In this document: positions 43,285-50,982 of the stretch, piece by piece | Numbering within the stretch: the stretch's first letter is position 1 | How the letters are laid out: each line of letters starts with the position of its first letter | Assembly (NCBI RefSeq): GCF_003696265.1 | Contig: NZ_RFFH01000009.1 | Span: 124,001-188,000, forward strand | Origin: Nocardia stercoris | GTDB lineage: Bacteria; Actinomycetota; Actinomycetes; Mycobacteriales; Mycobacteriaceae | DNA: 64,000 nucleotides | Reading direction: 5' to 3' | Notes under the pieces: model-generated | The model's database searches: none | What the model saw: the letters and a program-made list of their open reading frames with translations, nothing else | What the model was told of the DNA's origin: nothing | Made by a program: the position numbers and the translations under genes

Positions 43285-44172
43285 TTACGAAGCAATAGTG
43301 CTGTCGGGGCCGGACACCACGGGGTCCGGCCCCGCTTCCGCGCGTGAAAGTTGTACGGCGGCAACGCACATCACGACCGCCGCGGCGGCGACGACCGCGA
43401 TGCCGAGGGGTCCGGTGCGGAGTCGTTCGTCCAGGACGGTCGCGCCGACGGCGGCGGCAGCCAGTGGCTCGCCGACGGTGAAGGCGGGGAACGATGCCGA
43501 CAGCGGGCCGATCTGGTAGCCGCGCTGCTGCAGATACAGGCCGCCGATGCCGGTGGCCACCAGCGCGTAGGTCTCCCAGTTGGTGAGGAGCGCGCGTGCG
43601 CCGACGTCGGCGTACAGCCGGGTCACATTGTCGGTGAAGGCCGCCGAGGTCCCGAACAGCAGTCCGGCCGCGGCCCCCAGCAGCAGTGCCTGCCAGGTGG
43701 GCCGCCGAACCGTGAGGGCGACGGTGATCGCCGCGGCCACCAGCGCACCGAGCACGACCAGTGGCCCCACCCAGCGCTGCCACGGCGCGTGGGTGATGCC
43801 GTCGCTGGGATCGCCGACCACCAGGAAGATCGCCAGCGCGATCGACAGCGCCGCGGCGTGCGCCCACATGATCGCGGTCACCGGCCGCCCGCTGTAGCGC
43901 GCGGCCAACGGTAACGCGAACACCAAGGCGCTCACCAGGATCGGCTGCACGATGAGCACCGACCCCAAGGCCAGCGCGGCCACCTGGAGTCCGAAACCTC
44001 CGGCGTCGCCGACCATTCCGGCCCACCACCGCGGATTGCGGGTGAGCTGCCGCAGCAGCCCCTCGCCCTCGGGCACCGCGGCCGCGGCCCGCTGCTGCGC
44101 CACCGCGGCGACAGCGAACAACACGGCCCCGGCGAACGCGCAGCCGATCGCCGCGACATGAGTGTCGGCCAT
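43285..44172 (-). CDS. DMT/EamA-type multi-helix transporter (NIPA-like)
   Basis: A 295-residue membrane protein with about nine or ten helices in the 10-TM drug/metabolite pattern. It starts MADTHVAAIGCAFAGAVLFA, then RNPRWWAGMVGDAGGFGLQV, ALALGSVLIVQPILVSALVF, and the second half has AAAGLLFGTSAAFTDNVTRL and GPLSASFPAFTVGEPLAAAA. The Q-P/E-P motifs in mid-helix are typical of the NIPA magnesium-transport-like and EamA-type groups. ATG 44172 is chosen because GAAGGGTGAGG is close upstream and the longer frame is Arg-rich. Substrate unknown. The gap to ppnP (126 bases) has no gene. Confidence 0.75.
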   Translation of the reverse strand: MADTHVAAIGCAFAGAVLFAVAAVAQQRAAAAVPEGEGLLRQLTRNPRWWAGMVGDAGGFGLQVAALALGSVLIVQPILVSALVFALPLAARYSGRPVTAIMWAHAAALSIALAIFLVVGDPSDGITHAPWQRWVGPLVVLGALVAAAITVALTVRRPTWQALLLGAAAGLLFGTSAAFTDNVTRLYADVGARALLTNWETYALVATGIGGLYLQQRGYQIGPLSASFPAFTVGEPLAAAAVGATVLDERLRTGPLGIAVVAAAAVVMCVAAVQLSRAEAGPDPVVSGPDSTIAS

Positions 44173-44514
44173 CCTCACCCTTCTCCGTGGTGCCCGCGAC
44201 GGTACCGCTCTCCGGCCGCCCCGAATCGATCCGGCCGAGCGCCGACCCGATCCGAGCCAACTCCCGGACACACTGCACAAATCCGGCGAAACCACCTGGT
44301 GCGCCGCTCGTGCCGGGCCTCCCGATCTCGCTGCGAAACTACCACCGCGGGGACGCACCCAGCCTGTGGCATCGCGCGCGGCGTCGTGGGCCTGAAAGCC
44401 ACGACCGCAGGTTCGCGGGGCGATCGGTGGACAGGACCGCCACGGCCCGAGGGCTGATGGCTAGCGGTGCTGCTTCGTGGGCATGTCGAGTGCCAGTGCG
44501 CGGCGCTTCGGGGC

Positions 44515-44810
44515 GGCCGGTGTGCGGGAACGCCGTGTGAGCGCGCGGATGTGGAGCGCGTTTGTGGGACGCGGGGTTCGGGTGGCAGGGAGGGTGCATC
44601 GGGACGGCCGGTGTGCGGGAACAGCGTGCGAGCGCGCGGATGTGGAGCGCGTTTGTGGGGCGGGGGGTTCGGGTGGCAGGGAGGGTGCATCGGGACGGCC
44701 GGTGTGCGGGAACAGTGTGCGAGCGCGCGGCTCTTGGGCGCGGGTTCGGGTGGCAGTCGGGGTGCTTCGGGACGGCCGGTGTGCGGGAGCGCTTGTGCGA
44801 GCGCGTGGAT
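44515..44810. repeat. GC-skewed tandem repeat array (about 90-bp units)
   Basis: Units beginning GGCCGGTGTGCGGGA start at 44515, 44605, 44697 and 44774 (spacing 90, 92 and 77 bases); the last is truncated. The plus strand is G/T-rich with runs of 4-6 G. The 973-base stretch 44173-45145 around it has no protein gene I can support; frames reading through it on both strands give only repeat-encoded low complexity. The array lies directly before the T4SS-like cluster and could be a recombination scar, a satellite or a G-quadruplex-forming element. Confidence 0.8.
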
Positions 44811-44988
44811 GAGTAGAGCGCTGGAGTGTAGGGAGCGGTTCGGGGCGCAGGGGCAGTGCAGGGGGTTTGTCGGGCAGCGGGGTGTCCGAATGCGTCTGGT
44901 GGGGTGCGGGTCCAGGGCGTCGAGTGGCGTGTCGAGGCCCGGCGCGGGTCGGTCGGCGCGGGATATGCTTGGGGGAGTATCGATTTGC

Positions 44989-45002
44989 ATACCGGTCGGT
45001 AT
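44989..45002. promoter_or_regulatory. Palindromic operator candidate before T4SS-like cluster
   Basis: ATACCG-GT-CGGTAT is a perfect 14-base palindrome of a type often bound by TetR-family repressors. A -10-like TATGCT lies upstream at 44964-44969, so a bound repressor would sit just downstream of that start. It precedes the cluster's first candidate gene by about 140 bases. Confidence 0.45.
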
Positions 45003-45145
45003 TTTCAACCTTTCGGTGATGGGCTGCGACAGTGCCTGAGCTCTGTTACGGTTTATTCGTTTCGGGGTTCGCGCGGCGGGAGCGGCAACTCGAAGTGATC
45101 TCTCCGTCTCCGAATCGACTGCGACGCTGGTGAAGGGGGATCCTG

Positions 45146-45382
45146 ATGCCGACCGCACACACGATCCGATCTCGGCAGTCCACCCGACCCGTGTCGGCGC
45201 CGAAAGTGCCGTTCGGAATCGAATCGGTGTCGACCGGCGCGTCGAGTTCACCGAATTCGCCGTATACGGGACAATTTCCACCTGGGACCACCTGTGCGGG
45301 TGTGTCTCCGGGCCGGCGTTCCGGCAGCGTCCGGTACGGCGGCTCCCGGCCCGGCTGGCACCACCCCGTCTCCACCGACTGA
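45146..45382 (+). CDS. Candidate small protein at the head of the secretion cluster
   Basis: A 78-residue frame starting ATG 45146, preceded by GAAGGGGGA, a good ribosome binding site. The product (MPTAHTIRSRQSTRPVSAPK, then Ser/Pro/Gly-rich) has no membrane segment or known domain. Third-position GC is high in the second half and lower in the first. It is a candidate leader or accessory gene of the cluster; a different overlapping frame (45130-45444) is less supported. Confidence 0.4.
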   Translation: MPTAHTIRSRQSTRPVSAPKVPFGIESVSTGASSSPNSPYTGQFPPGTTCAGVSPGRRSGSVRYGGSRPGWHHPVSTD

Positions 45383-45399
45383 TCGCGAGAGGTCCGACG

Positions 45400-45444
45400 A
45401 TGCTGCACGCTGTGGCCGGCCCTGCGGGGACGGGGGAATGTTGA
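45400..45444 (+). CDS. 14-residue upstream ORF overlapping the next gene start
   Basis: MLHAVAGPAGTGEC, with AGAGG about 8 bases before the ATG. Its TGA (45442-45444) overlaps the ATG at 45438, so translation of this peptide would run straight into the next gene. It is too short to be sure, but the coupling geometry could explain why the downstream gene lacks a spaced ribosome binding site. Confidence 0.35.
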   Translation: MLHAVAGPAGTGEC

Positions 45445-46361
45445 AGTCGTACAAAATTCTCGCCCGGTGGTATCCGGCACTGGAACCGCTCGCCGCGACC
45501 GACCCGGGCATCCCCGCGGGCGGCGCACCGGCGCCCGCGCCGCGCACCGGAGAGCCCGCCGTCAAGGGCGGTAGCTACCCGTACTACATCACCGATACCG
45601 CGCCCGAACCCGTGCCGCCGCCCTACACGCCGGAGTCCGGTAGCCGCCGGGGCGAATTCAGCGGTGGCTGGACCGATTGGGTGGGCGCTCGCGCCCCCGG
45701 CCCCGACGCCGGGCATCCGGCCGGCCCCGATGCGGACCTGATCCGGTTGCCCTGGAGCGACGAGGAATTCGACGGCGATCCGGCCCGCCGCACCCCGGGT
45801 GCGGTGGGCCGGTCGCTGCGAGACCGGATCCGTCCCCGGCGTCGGCCGCTGCAGATCTCGATTGCCGTGGCATTGCTGGGTGTCTCGGCGGCGGTGACCG
45901 GGTATTCGCTGCAAGCCCATCAGGATTCGCCGCGCCACACCGACGCCCCCGGGGTGCGGCTGAGCGCCGCCGGTCTGGACGAGTCCGGCGCGGGCCGCTG
46001 CGTCACCGAACGGACCGACGAGATGGTGCGCGGAGCGGAACCCGGCGGTACCGGCTCGGGTCCGGACGCGGTGCTGTGGTTCCAGCACTCGTACTACGTG
46101 GAACGCTCGGCGCAACGGGCACGCGAGGTCGTCGCGCCGGGTGCGGCGGTGCCGTCCGCGGCGGTGATCCAGCGCGGGATCGATTCCGTCCCCGCCGGAA
46201 CCGACTACTGCGTCCGGGTCGTCACGGTGACCCCGGAGCGGTTCGCGGTGGCGGTGACCGAGTACCGGCCGGACGGCGGTATCGCGACCTACGGCGGGCA
46301 GGTGGTCACCACGGCAGTGGTCGGCGGTCGCACGCTCATCACGAGCATCACGGCTGGATGA
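45438..46361 (+). CDS. Single-span membrane protein of the T4SS-like cluster
   Basis: A 307-residue protein with a roughly 135-residue Pro/Gly/Asp-rich cytosolic N-terminus (GGSYPYYITDTAPEPVPPPY, FSGGWTDWVGARAPGPDAGH), a basic stretch RDRIRPRRRP, one helix ISIAVALLGVSAAVTGYSLQ (about 138-157), and an extracytoplasmic domain of about 150 residues with AVLWFQHSYYVERSAQRARE and two cysteines (GRCVTER, TDYCVRVV). Topology is that of VirB8/TraM-type channel proteins, but no homology is claimed. ATG 45438 is coupled to the upstream 14-codon ORF; TTG 45441 is an alternative. It is 15 bases before the first P-loop gene. Confidence 0.65.
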   Translation: MLKSYKILARWYPALEPLAATDPGIPAGGAPAPAPRTGEPAVKGGSYPYYITDTAPEPVPPPYTPESGSRRGEFSGGWTDWVGARAPGPDAGHPAGPDADLIRLPWSDEEFDGDPARRTPGAVGRSLRDRIRPRRRPLQISIAVALLGVSAAVTGYSLQAHQDSPRHTDAPGVRLSAAGLDESGAGRCVTERTDEMVRGAEPGGTGSGPDAVLWFQHSYYVERSAQRAREVVAPGAAVPSAAVIQRGIDSVPAGTDYCVRVVTVTPERFAVAVTEYRPDGGIATYGGQVVTTAVVGGRTLITSITAG

Positions 46362-46376
46362 GGGAGAACTGAGGCG

Positions 46377-47240
46377 ATGGACCAGGACTGGAGCCGGTGG
46401 CTCGACGAGGCGCCCGAGTTGACGCCGGAGCGGGCCGAGCGGGTGCGGACTCCGGTGGTGCGGTTGCGCCGAGGCCGCGGTGACGAGCCCGGTGGCGCGA
46501 CCCGGCCGATCCTGGTGGTCGGCGGCTGCGGTGGTGCCGGTACCACCACGACCGCGCTCGGCCTGGCCGGTGAACTGAACGTGGGCGGCGCCGCGACGGT
46601 CGCGGTCGACGCCACGTCGTCGGGCAGTGACCTCGCGCTGCGCGGCGCCGACGAGCACCTGAGCCCGATCAGCCTGCAGTCCTGGCTCTACGGCCGCGGC
46701 GACGACGAACCGGCACCGCTCAAGGAATGCCTGTCCCGCGCCACCTCCGGTATCGGCCTGCTGTGGCGTGACGCCGCGCCGCTGCGCCGCCGGGCCACCT
46801 ACCTGACGGTCGCCCGGGCGATCGGGGATTCGGGCTACGTCCCGGTGTACGACGGCGGCAACCCGATCGCGGCCCGGCAGCTGCGGCCGCTGCTCGAGGA
46901 CGGCGATATCGCTCTGGTACTGGCGATTCCGGCGCGCGCGGATGCGGCGAACCGGCTGCGCACCACCCTGGAGTGGCTCGACGACGAGTTCGGCGCGCCC
47001 GGTGAGGGCCCCGGCGCGGGGATCGTCGGCGACACCACAATCGTTGTCTCGCACCAGCTTCCGGGTGGCAACGCCACGGTCGCCGACCATTTGCGCGAGC
47101 ATCTGGACGGGTGGGTGCGCGATATTCGCGAGATCCCCTACGACCCGCACCTGGCCCGGGGCGAACTGGTGCGGCACAACGCGCTGGCCGCGGAGACCCG
47201 CGCCGCCTATCGGGGGTTGCTGGCGGAGGTGGCATCATGA
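46377..47240 (+). CDS. MinD/ParA-like P-loop protein with altered Walker A
   Basis: A 287-residue soluble protein. The MinD/ParA-type nucleotide loop reads GGCGGAGTTTT (residues 49-59): the signature lysine and the GK lysine of the deviant Walker A motif KGGxGKT are replaced by glycine and alanine. The following strand AATVAVDATSSGSD and the later VVSHQLPGGNATVADHL keep the fold's overall order. It might bind nucleotide weakly, dimerise with the next gene's product or act as a scaffold. It overlaps the next gene by 4 bases (ATGA). The name 'MinD-like' is inferred from layout. Confidence 0.6.
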   Translation: MDQDWSRWLDEAPELTPERAERVRTPVVRLRRGRGDEPGGATRPILVVGGCGGAGTTTTALGLAGELNVGGAATVAVDATSSGSDLALRGADEHLSPISLQSWLYGRGDDEPAPLKECLSRATSGIGLLWRDAAPLRRRATYLTVARAIGDSGYVPVYDGGNPIAARQLRPLLEDGDIALVLAIPARADAANRLRTTLEWLDDEFGAPGEGPGAGIVGDTTIVVSHQLPGGNATVADHLREHLDGWVRDIREIPYDPHLARGELVRHNALAAETRAAYRGLLAEVAS

Positions 47241-47887
47241 CTTCCGCTATGAGATCGACTGCGGGAGACGATGTCCCGGCCGGGACGGTCGGCGTCGTCG
47301 CGCCGCCCGAGGCGCGCCGGGCGCCGGTATGGGACCGGCCGGTGCCGGGCGCGGGCCGCGCGCCACTGGTGTGGTTGCTCGGCGTGCACGGTGGCGCCGG
47401 GGCCACGACGCTGGCGCATGTGCTGGCCCCGGCCGCGGATGCGCACCGGCGCTGGCCGGGGGTGTTCGAGCGCGAGTCTCCGTTCGTCGTTCTCGTTGCG
47501 CGCGAGACCATTTCGGGCCTGACCCACGCCCACGACCTGCTCCGCCAGCATCACGCCGGGCTGGCCGGGCCGGGGTCGGTGCTGGGCCTGGTGACCGTCG
47601 CCGCGCGGCCGGGGCGGATTCCCGCCGAGATCCGCCGCTATCGCGACGTCGTGGGCTCGCTGGCCGGGGCGGTGTGGCAGCTGCCCTGGTACGAGGAATG
47701 GACCCTGGTCGAAGCCGACCAGCTGCCGGTGTGGTCGCCGGGCGATCCGCCACCGGTGCAGAAGAAGCGGAAACTCGATCTGCTGCACGAGGTTCCGCAC
47801 GACGTCGACGCCCTCGGGGCCGATATCGTAGAGCTGATTCGTGAAAGGCTCAGTGGTAGTTCGCCATTGGACGAAGGACGCCGGTGA
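47237..47887 (+). CDS. Second P-loop-like protein, DUF6668-like
   Basis: A 216-residue protein translationally coupled to the preceding gene. GVHGGAGATTLA (residues 49-60) is again a glycine-rich loop lacking lysine. Then come FVVLVARETISGLTHAHDLL, GPGSVLGLVTVAARPGRIPA, DVVGSLAGAVWQLPWYEEWT and a basic C-terminal helix KKRKLDLLHEVPHDVD. I recall actinobacterial 'DUF6668' proteins of this shape; no function is known. Adjacent duplicate-type P-loop proteins in a secretion cluster suggest a heteromeric cytosolic subunit. Confidence 0.58.
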   Translation: MTSAMRSTAGDDVPAGTVGVVAPPEARRAPVWDRPVPGAGRAPLVWLLGVHGGAGATTLAHVLAPAADAHRRWPGVFERESPFVVLVARETISGLTHAHDLLRQHHAGLAGPGSVLGLVTVAARPGRIPAEIRRYRDVVGSLAGAVWQLPWYEEWTLVEADQLPVWSPGDPPPVQKKRKLDLLHEVPHDVDALGADIVELIRERLSGSSPLDEGRR

Positions 47888-47968
47888 GTACCGGGGTCCG
47901 GTGCGGTTGTTGGGCACCGCAGGGGCAGCCGTCGGGACCGAGGGCCACGCTGTGGCCTCGAGAAGGCG

Positions 47969-47998
47969 TTGTGTCTAACGGTGTACCTCAGGTAGATA
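47969..47998 (+). promoter_or_regulatory. Promoter for the pilin-like genes
   Basis: TTGTGT (47969-47974), an 18-base spacer and TAGATA (47993-47998) form a sigma-A-like promoter 37 bases before the first pilin-like start. It falls inside the 147-base gap after the second P-loop gene, the largest gap inside the cluster, so pilin-like genes may have an internal promoter. Confidence 0.55.
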
Positions 47999-48034
47999 GT
48001 TGGAAGACCGAACACCGATCGAGAAGGACGCTTG

Positions 48035-48331
48035 ATGAGTGCCATCTTCGCTGCCGTGCACGAGACGTACGGCGCAGTGCTCGCACAGGTCGGGAACCCG
48101 ACCCCCGAGGCGCCTCCTGCCGCGGACAAATTGCTGAAACTGGTTCGTTACTTCACTTGGTTCGTGCTGCTGTCGGGAGTGCTGGGAATCACGTACGCGG
48201 GCGGCAAGTTCGCCTGGGAGAAGTGGACCGGCGGCGGTATGGAGTCCCCGAAGATGGTGGCCGGGGCCATGATCGGAGGAATCGTGGCGACCAGCGCCGG
48301 CACCATCCTTAACGCGGTGATAGGAAGCTGA
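48035..48331 (+). CDS. Small two-helix protein, VirB2/pilin-like
   Basis: A 98-residue membrane protein: a short N-terminus, helix YFTWFVLLSGVLGITYAGGK (about 38-57), a basic/Gly loop FAWEKWTGGGMESPK, and helix MVAGAMIGGIVATSAGTILN (about 73-92). Length and topology match VirB2/TrbC pilins of type IV secretion. ATG 48035 is used with GAGAAGGA about 6 bases upstream; TTG 48032 is one codon earlier. TGATG overlap couples it to the next gene. No sequence homology is claimed beyond topology. Confidence 0.6.
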   Translation: MSAIFAAVHETYGAVLAQVGNPTPEAPPAADKLLKLVRYFTWFVLLSGVLGITYAGGKFAWEKWTGGGMESPKMVAGAMIGGIVATSAGTILNAVIGS

Positions 48332-48582
48332 TGACGACCCTCGCCTACAAGCAGATGCCCGCCGACGTGCTCGCACCGATCATGCAGCTGATCGACTGGC
48401 TGCTGTGGGCGGTACTGCTCGTCTGCCTCGTGTGGATGATCATCGCGGCCGGCCGGATGTGGTCGGCCATGCGCGACGGCATGGCGGTGAACGACGCCAC
48501 CCACGGCGTCACCGTCAGCCTGCTGGGTGCGATCACGGCCAGCTCGGCCACCTCCATCGCCCTGGCCTTCCTGCCGACCTGA
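48331..48582 (+). CDS. Second small two-helix protein, pilin-like partner
   Basis: An 83-residue protein with helices IDWLLWAVLLVCLVWMIIAA (about 21-40) and VTVSLLGAITASSATSIALA (about 60-79) and a short loop GRMWSAMRDGMAVNDATHG. Its start overlaps the previous stop by one base (TGATG), so the two are co-translated. It may be a second pilin or a pilin partner; two small membrane proteins in a row before channel genes is a common T4SS layout. Confidence 0.58.
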   Translation: MTTLAYKQMPADVLAPIMQLIDWLLWAVLLVCLVWMIIAAGRMWSAMRDGMAVNDATHGVTVSLLGAITASSATSIALAFLPT

Positions 48583-48628
48583 CCGACCCCGATCCGTATC
48601 CGTACCCAGTGAATTCGAAAGGCAGCGC

Positions 48629-49474
48629 ATGACCGAACGGCCCGCACGCGGGGAGTCGTACGACGACTCCGGCCGTGGTGTCTCGTTCGGCGTCGTCGTC
48701 TCGGCCGCGGTACTGGCACTGATCGTGATCGCCGGAATCATCATGTACGCCAACCGGAGCAGCCCCGGCCCGGTGCACAACGACGCCGGCGCGGCACCCG
48801 CGGTCTCGGCGGCTTCCGGGGCGACGGGGTTCGCGGATCCGGAGATCGACCTGTTCGGCCGCCGGATCGACGTGCCGAACAATCCGGCCGGCCAGCCGCT
48901 GGTGCAGGTGGCGACCAAGCCGCGGTCCGCGACGGACCCGGACTGGCTCACCGCCGCACCGGCCGGCACCACCGAGCCGCACGGCTGGCAGCGGGTGTAC
49001 GGGGCCTCGGTTCCGTTCTCCACCAGTGACGGACCGGCCCGGATCGACAACGGCCTGGCCGTCGGATACAGCCACACCCCGCAGGGGGCGGCGCTGGCCG
49101 CGGCGCAGATCACCTACCGGCTCAATGCCCGTCCGGCCGACCGGGACCTGTACGTGCGACAGGTCCGGGTCACGGCAGCGCAGATCGCCGCGTACGACAA
49201 GGCCCGGTCGGACGGGAAACTGCCCGACCAGCAACCCGAACGCGTCACCCGGTACCTGGTGGCACCGGATGCGTTCCAGATCGAGAACTATGCCGACGAT
49301 CTCGCCATCGTCCGCCTGGCCGCGCGCGGCCCGGTGACCGACGGCAAACAGATGTGGGCAGCCGTACGCCTGGTCATGGTGTGGGAAGACGGGGACTGGC
49401 GGCTGAAGCCGACCGACGGCGCCGCCGGCCACAGCGACTACGTGGATTCGCTGACGGGATGGACGAAATGGTGA
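48629..49474 (+). CDS. VirB8-topology membrane protein
   Basis: A 281-residue protein with one N-terminal helix (SFGVVVSAAVLALIVIAGII, about 19-38) and a roughly 230-residue extracytoplasmic part containing ITYRLNARPADRDLYVRQVR and a C-terminal VRLVMVWEDGDWRLKPTDG. Ending in a GDWRL-type strand is typical of NTF2/VirB8-like folds. ATG 48629 with AAAGGC upstream. The predicted role is a periplasm-side channel scaffold as VirB8 provides in other systems, inferred from topology and neighbours. Confidence 0.6.
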   Translation: MTERPARGESYDDSGRGVSFGVVVSAAVLALIVIAGIIMYANRSSPGPVHNDAGAAPAVSAASGATGFADPEIDLFGRRIDVPNNPAGQPLVQVATKPRSATDPDWLTAAPAGTTEPHGWQRVYGASVPFSTSDGPARIDNGLAVGYSHTPQGAALAAAQITYRLNARPADRDLYVRQVRVTAAQIAAYDKARSDGKLPDQQPERVTRYLVAPDAFQIENYADDLAIVRLAARGPVTDGKQMWAAVRLVMVWEDGDWRLKPTDGAAGHSDYVDSLTGWTKW

Positions 49475-49536
49475 TCCAGCGGAATGAACGCGGCGCGGTT
49501 CGCGCTGCCGACCGACGCGACAGGAGGCCGAATACG

Positions 49537-50982
49537 ATGCTGTTCAGGCGGCTGATGACGATCTTCGCGGTGATCTTCACCGTGATGATCGCGACACCGA
49601 CTGTGGCCTACGGTCAGGAATACGGATTCGACCAGTCCTGCAACGAGATTCACGACGCGCTCGACAACCTCGGGGTGCCGGGACTGTCGCTCGGTGACGC
49701 GGCCTCGGCGGCCTGCAAGGCCGGCAACGTGGCGACCCACCCGGGTGACGCCGCGGCGACGGTCCGGGACAAGGCGTGGGACTCCACCTTCGGCAAGGTG
49801 GTCGACTCGCTGATGAGCGGTCTGGGCCAAGCGCTGGTGATGGCGCTGACCTTCTGGATGAAGGTGCCTGCCGACCGGATCAGTGATACCGGCCAATTAT
49901 TCAGCAAGATAAACGATTACACGTATCAAGCCCAGATCCTGCTGCTCATAGTGTCGGTGATCCTGTCCGGGGCGAGATTGGCCGAGGCCAGGCGCGGCGC
50001 GGTGCTGTCGGAGGCCACCGAATCGTTCCGGATGTTCGCCCGGGTGATCTTCAGTTCCTGGATGCTGGGCGCGGTGGTCGTGGCCGGTACGCAGGCGTCG
50101 GACCGCTTCTCCTCCTGGGTGATTCAGGACGCCACCAACGGCAATGCCAAGAACATCGCCGAACTGCTGGTGAAAACGTCCAAGCTGCAGGCATTCTCGC
50201 CGGGTCTGGTGCTGATCATCGCGATCGTCGGCCTGCTCGGGGCGCTCGCGCAGATCGTGCTGGCCATCGTGCGTCAGGGTCTGCTGGTCGTGGCGGCGGG
50301 AGTGCTGCCGCTGGCGGCGGCGGCCGGTGGCACCCAGACCGGGCGGCAGGCCTATCCGAAGCTGATCGGCTGGATCATCGCGTTCATGCTCTGGAAGCCG
50401 GTCGCGGCCATCGTCTACATGATCGCGTTCGTGGCGGTCGCCGACACCGACAACAGCGGTGCCGGTGCGGGATTGCCCGATGCCGACGAGGCGCAGCGGA
50501 TGCTGGTGGCGATCGTGCTGCTGTGCAGTGTGGCCTTCGTGCTGCCCGCCCTGATGCGCCTGGTGACGCCCGCGGTGGCGATCGTCGGTAGCGGCGGTTC
50601 GGGTCTGGCCGCGGCCGGCAGTGTGGCGCTGGGTGCGGCGGCGCTGGGCGCGGTCGGTACCAAGGCCGTCTCGGTGCGTGGTGCGGCCGCGGCGGGTTCG
50701 CCCGGTTACGTCGGCCGCGGTGGCGGGCGGCGGCCTCCGGGCGGTTCGGGGCCGCGCGGAGGGGGAGCACCCCGGCCACAGGTTCCGCCCCGCGGTCCGC
50801 AGGGCGGCGGCGCGCCCGCGAGTTCCCAGCCCTCGGGCGCGACCCGCGTGATGAACAACGTCGCGGCCGCGCGGGCGGCCACCCAGGGACTGAGCCGCGC
50901 CGAAGCCGGAATGGGTGACGTCGCCGGTGATCGGTGGGCCAACCGGGCTCCGGACCTCGGCGGGAATACGATTCCGCGATGA
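49537..50982 (+). CDS. Polytopic VirB6/TrbL-like channel protein
   Basis: A 481-residue protein: signal peptide or first helix (MTIFAVIFTVMIATPTVAYG), a short acidic soluble part (residues about 28-105) with two cysteines, then at least five helices (about 125-370: QILLLIVSVILSG, SWMLGAVVVAGTQA, LVLIIAIVGLLGALAQIVLA, LIGWIIAFMLWKPVAAIVYM, LVAIVLLCSVAFVLPALMRL), and a Gly/Pro/Arg-rich C-terminus. This matches the overall layout of VirB6/TrbL proteins of T4SSs. ATG 49537 is preceded by AGGAGG 9 bases upstream. Overlap (ATGA) with the SCO6880-family gene couples the two. Confidence 0.7.
   Translation: MLFRRLMTIFAVIFTVMIATPTVAYGQEYGFDQSCNEIHDALDNLGVPGLSLGDAASAACKAGNVATHPGDAAATVRDKAWDSTFGKVVDSLMSGLGQALVMALTFWMKVPADRISDTGQLFSKINDYTYQAQILLLIVSVILSGARLAEARRGAVLSEATESFRMFARVIFSSWMLGAVVVAGTQASDRFSSWVIQDATNGNAKNIAELLVKTSKLQAFSPGLVLIIAIVGLLGALAQIVLAIVRQGLLVVAAGVLPLAAAAGGTQTGRQAYPKLIGWIIAFMLWKPVAAIVYMIAFVAVADTDNSGAGAGLPDADEAQRMLVAIVLLCSVAFVLPALMRLVTPAVAIVGSGGSGLAAAGSVALGAAALGAVGTKAVSVRGAAAAGSPGYVGRGGGRRPPGGSGPRGGGAPRPQVPPRGPQGGGAPASSQPSGATRVMNNVAAARAATQGLSRAEAGMGDVAGDRWANRAPDLGGNTIPR

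Noticed and set aside
44467..45039. Plus-strand frame through the tandem repeat
   Set aside because: The translation merely mirrors the repeat (GRCAGT, ASARMWSAFV units) in all frames; no ribosome binding site or conserved domain.
44175..47177. 1,000-codon minus-strand frame
   Set aside because: Its residues are His/Pro/Arg-rich, follow the tandem repeats, and lie opposite several coupled plus-strand genes.
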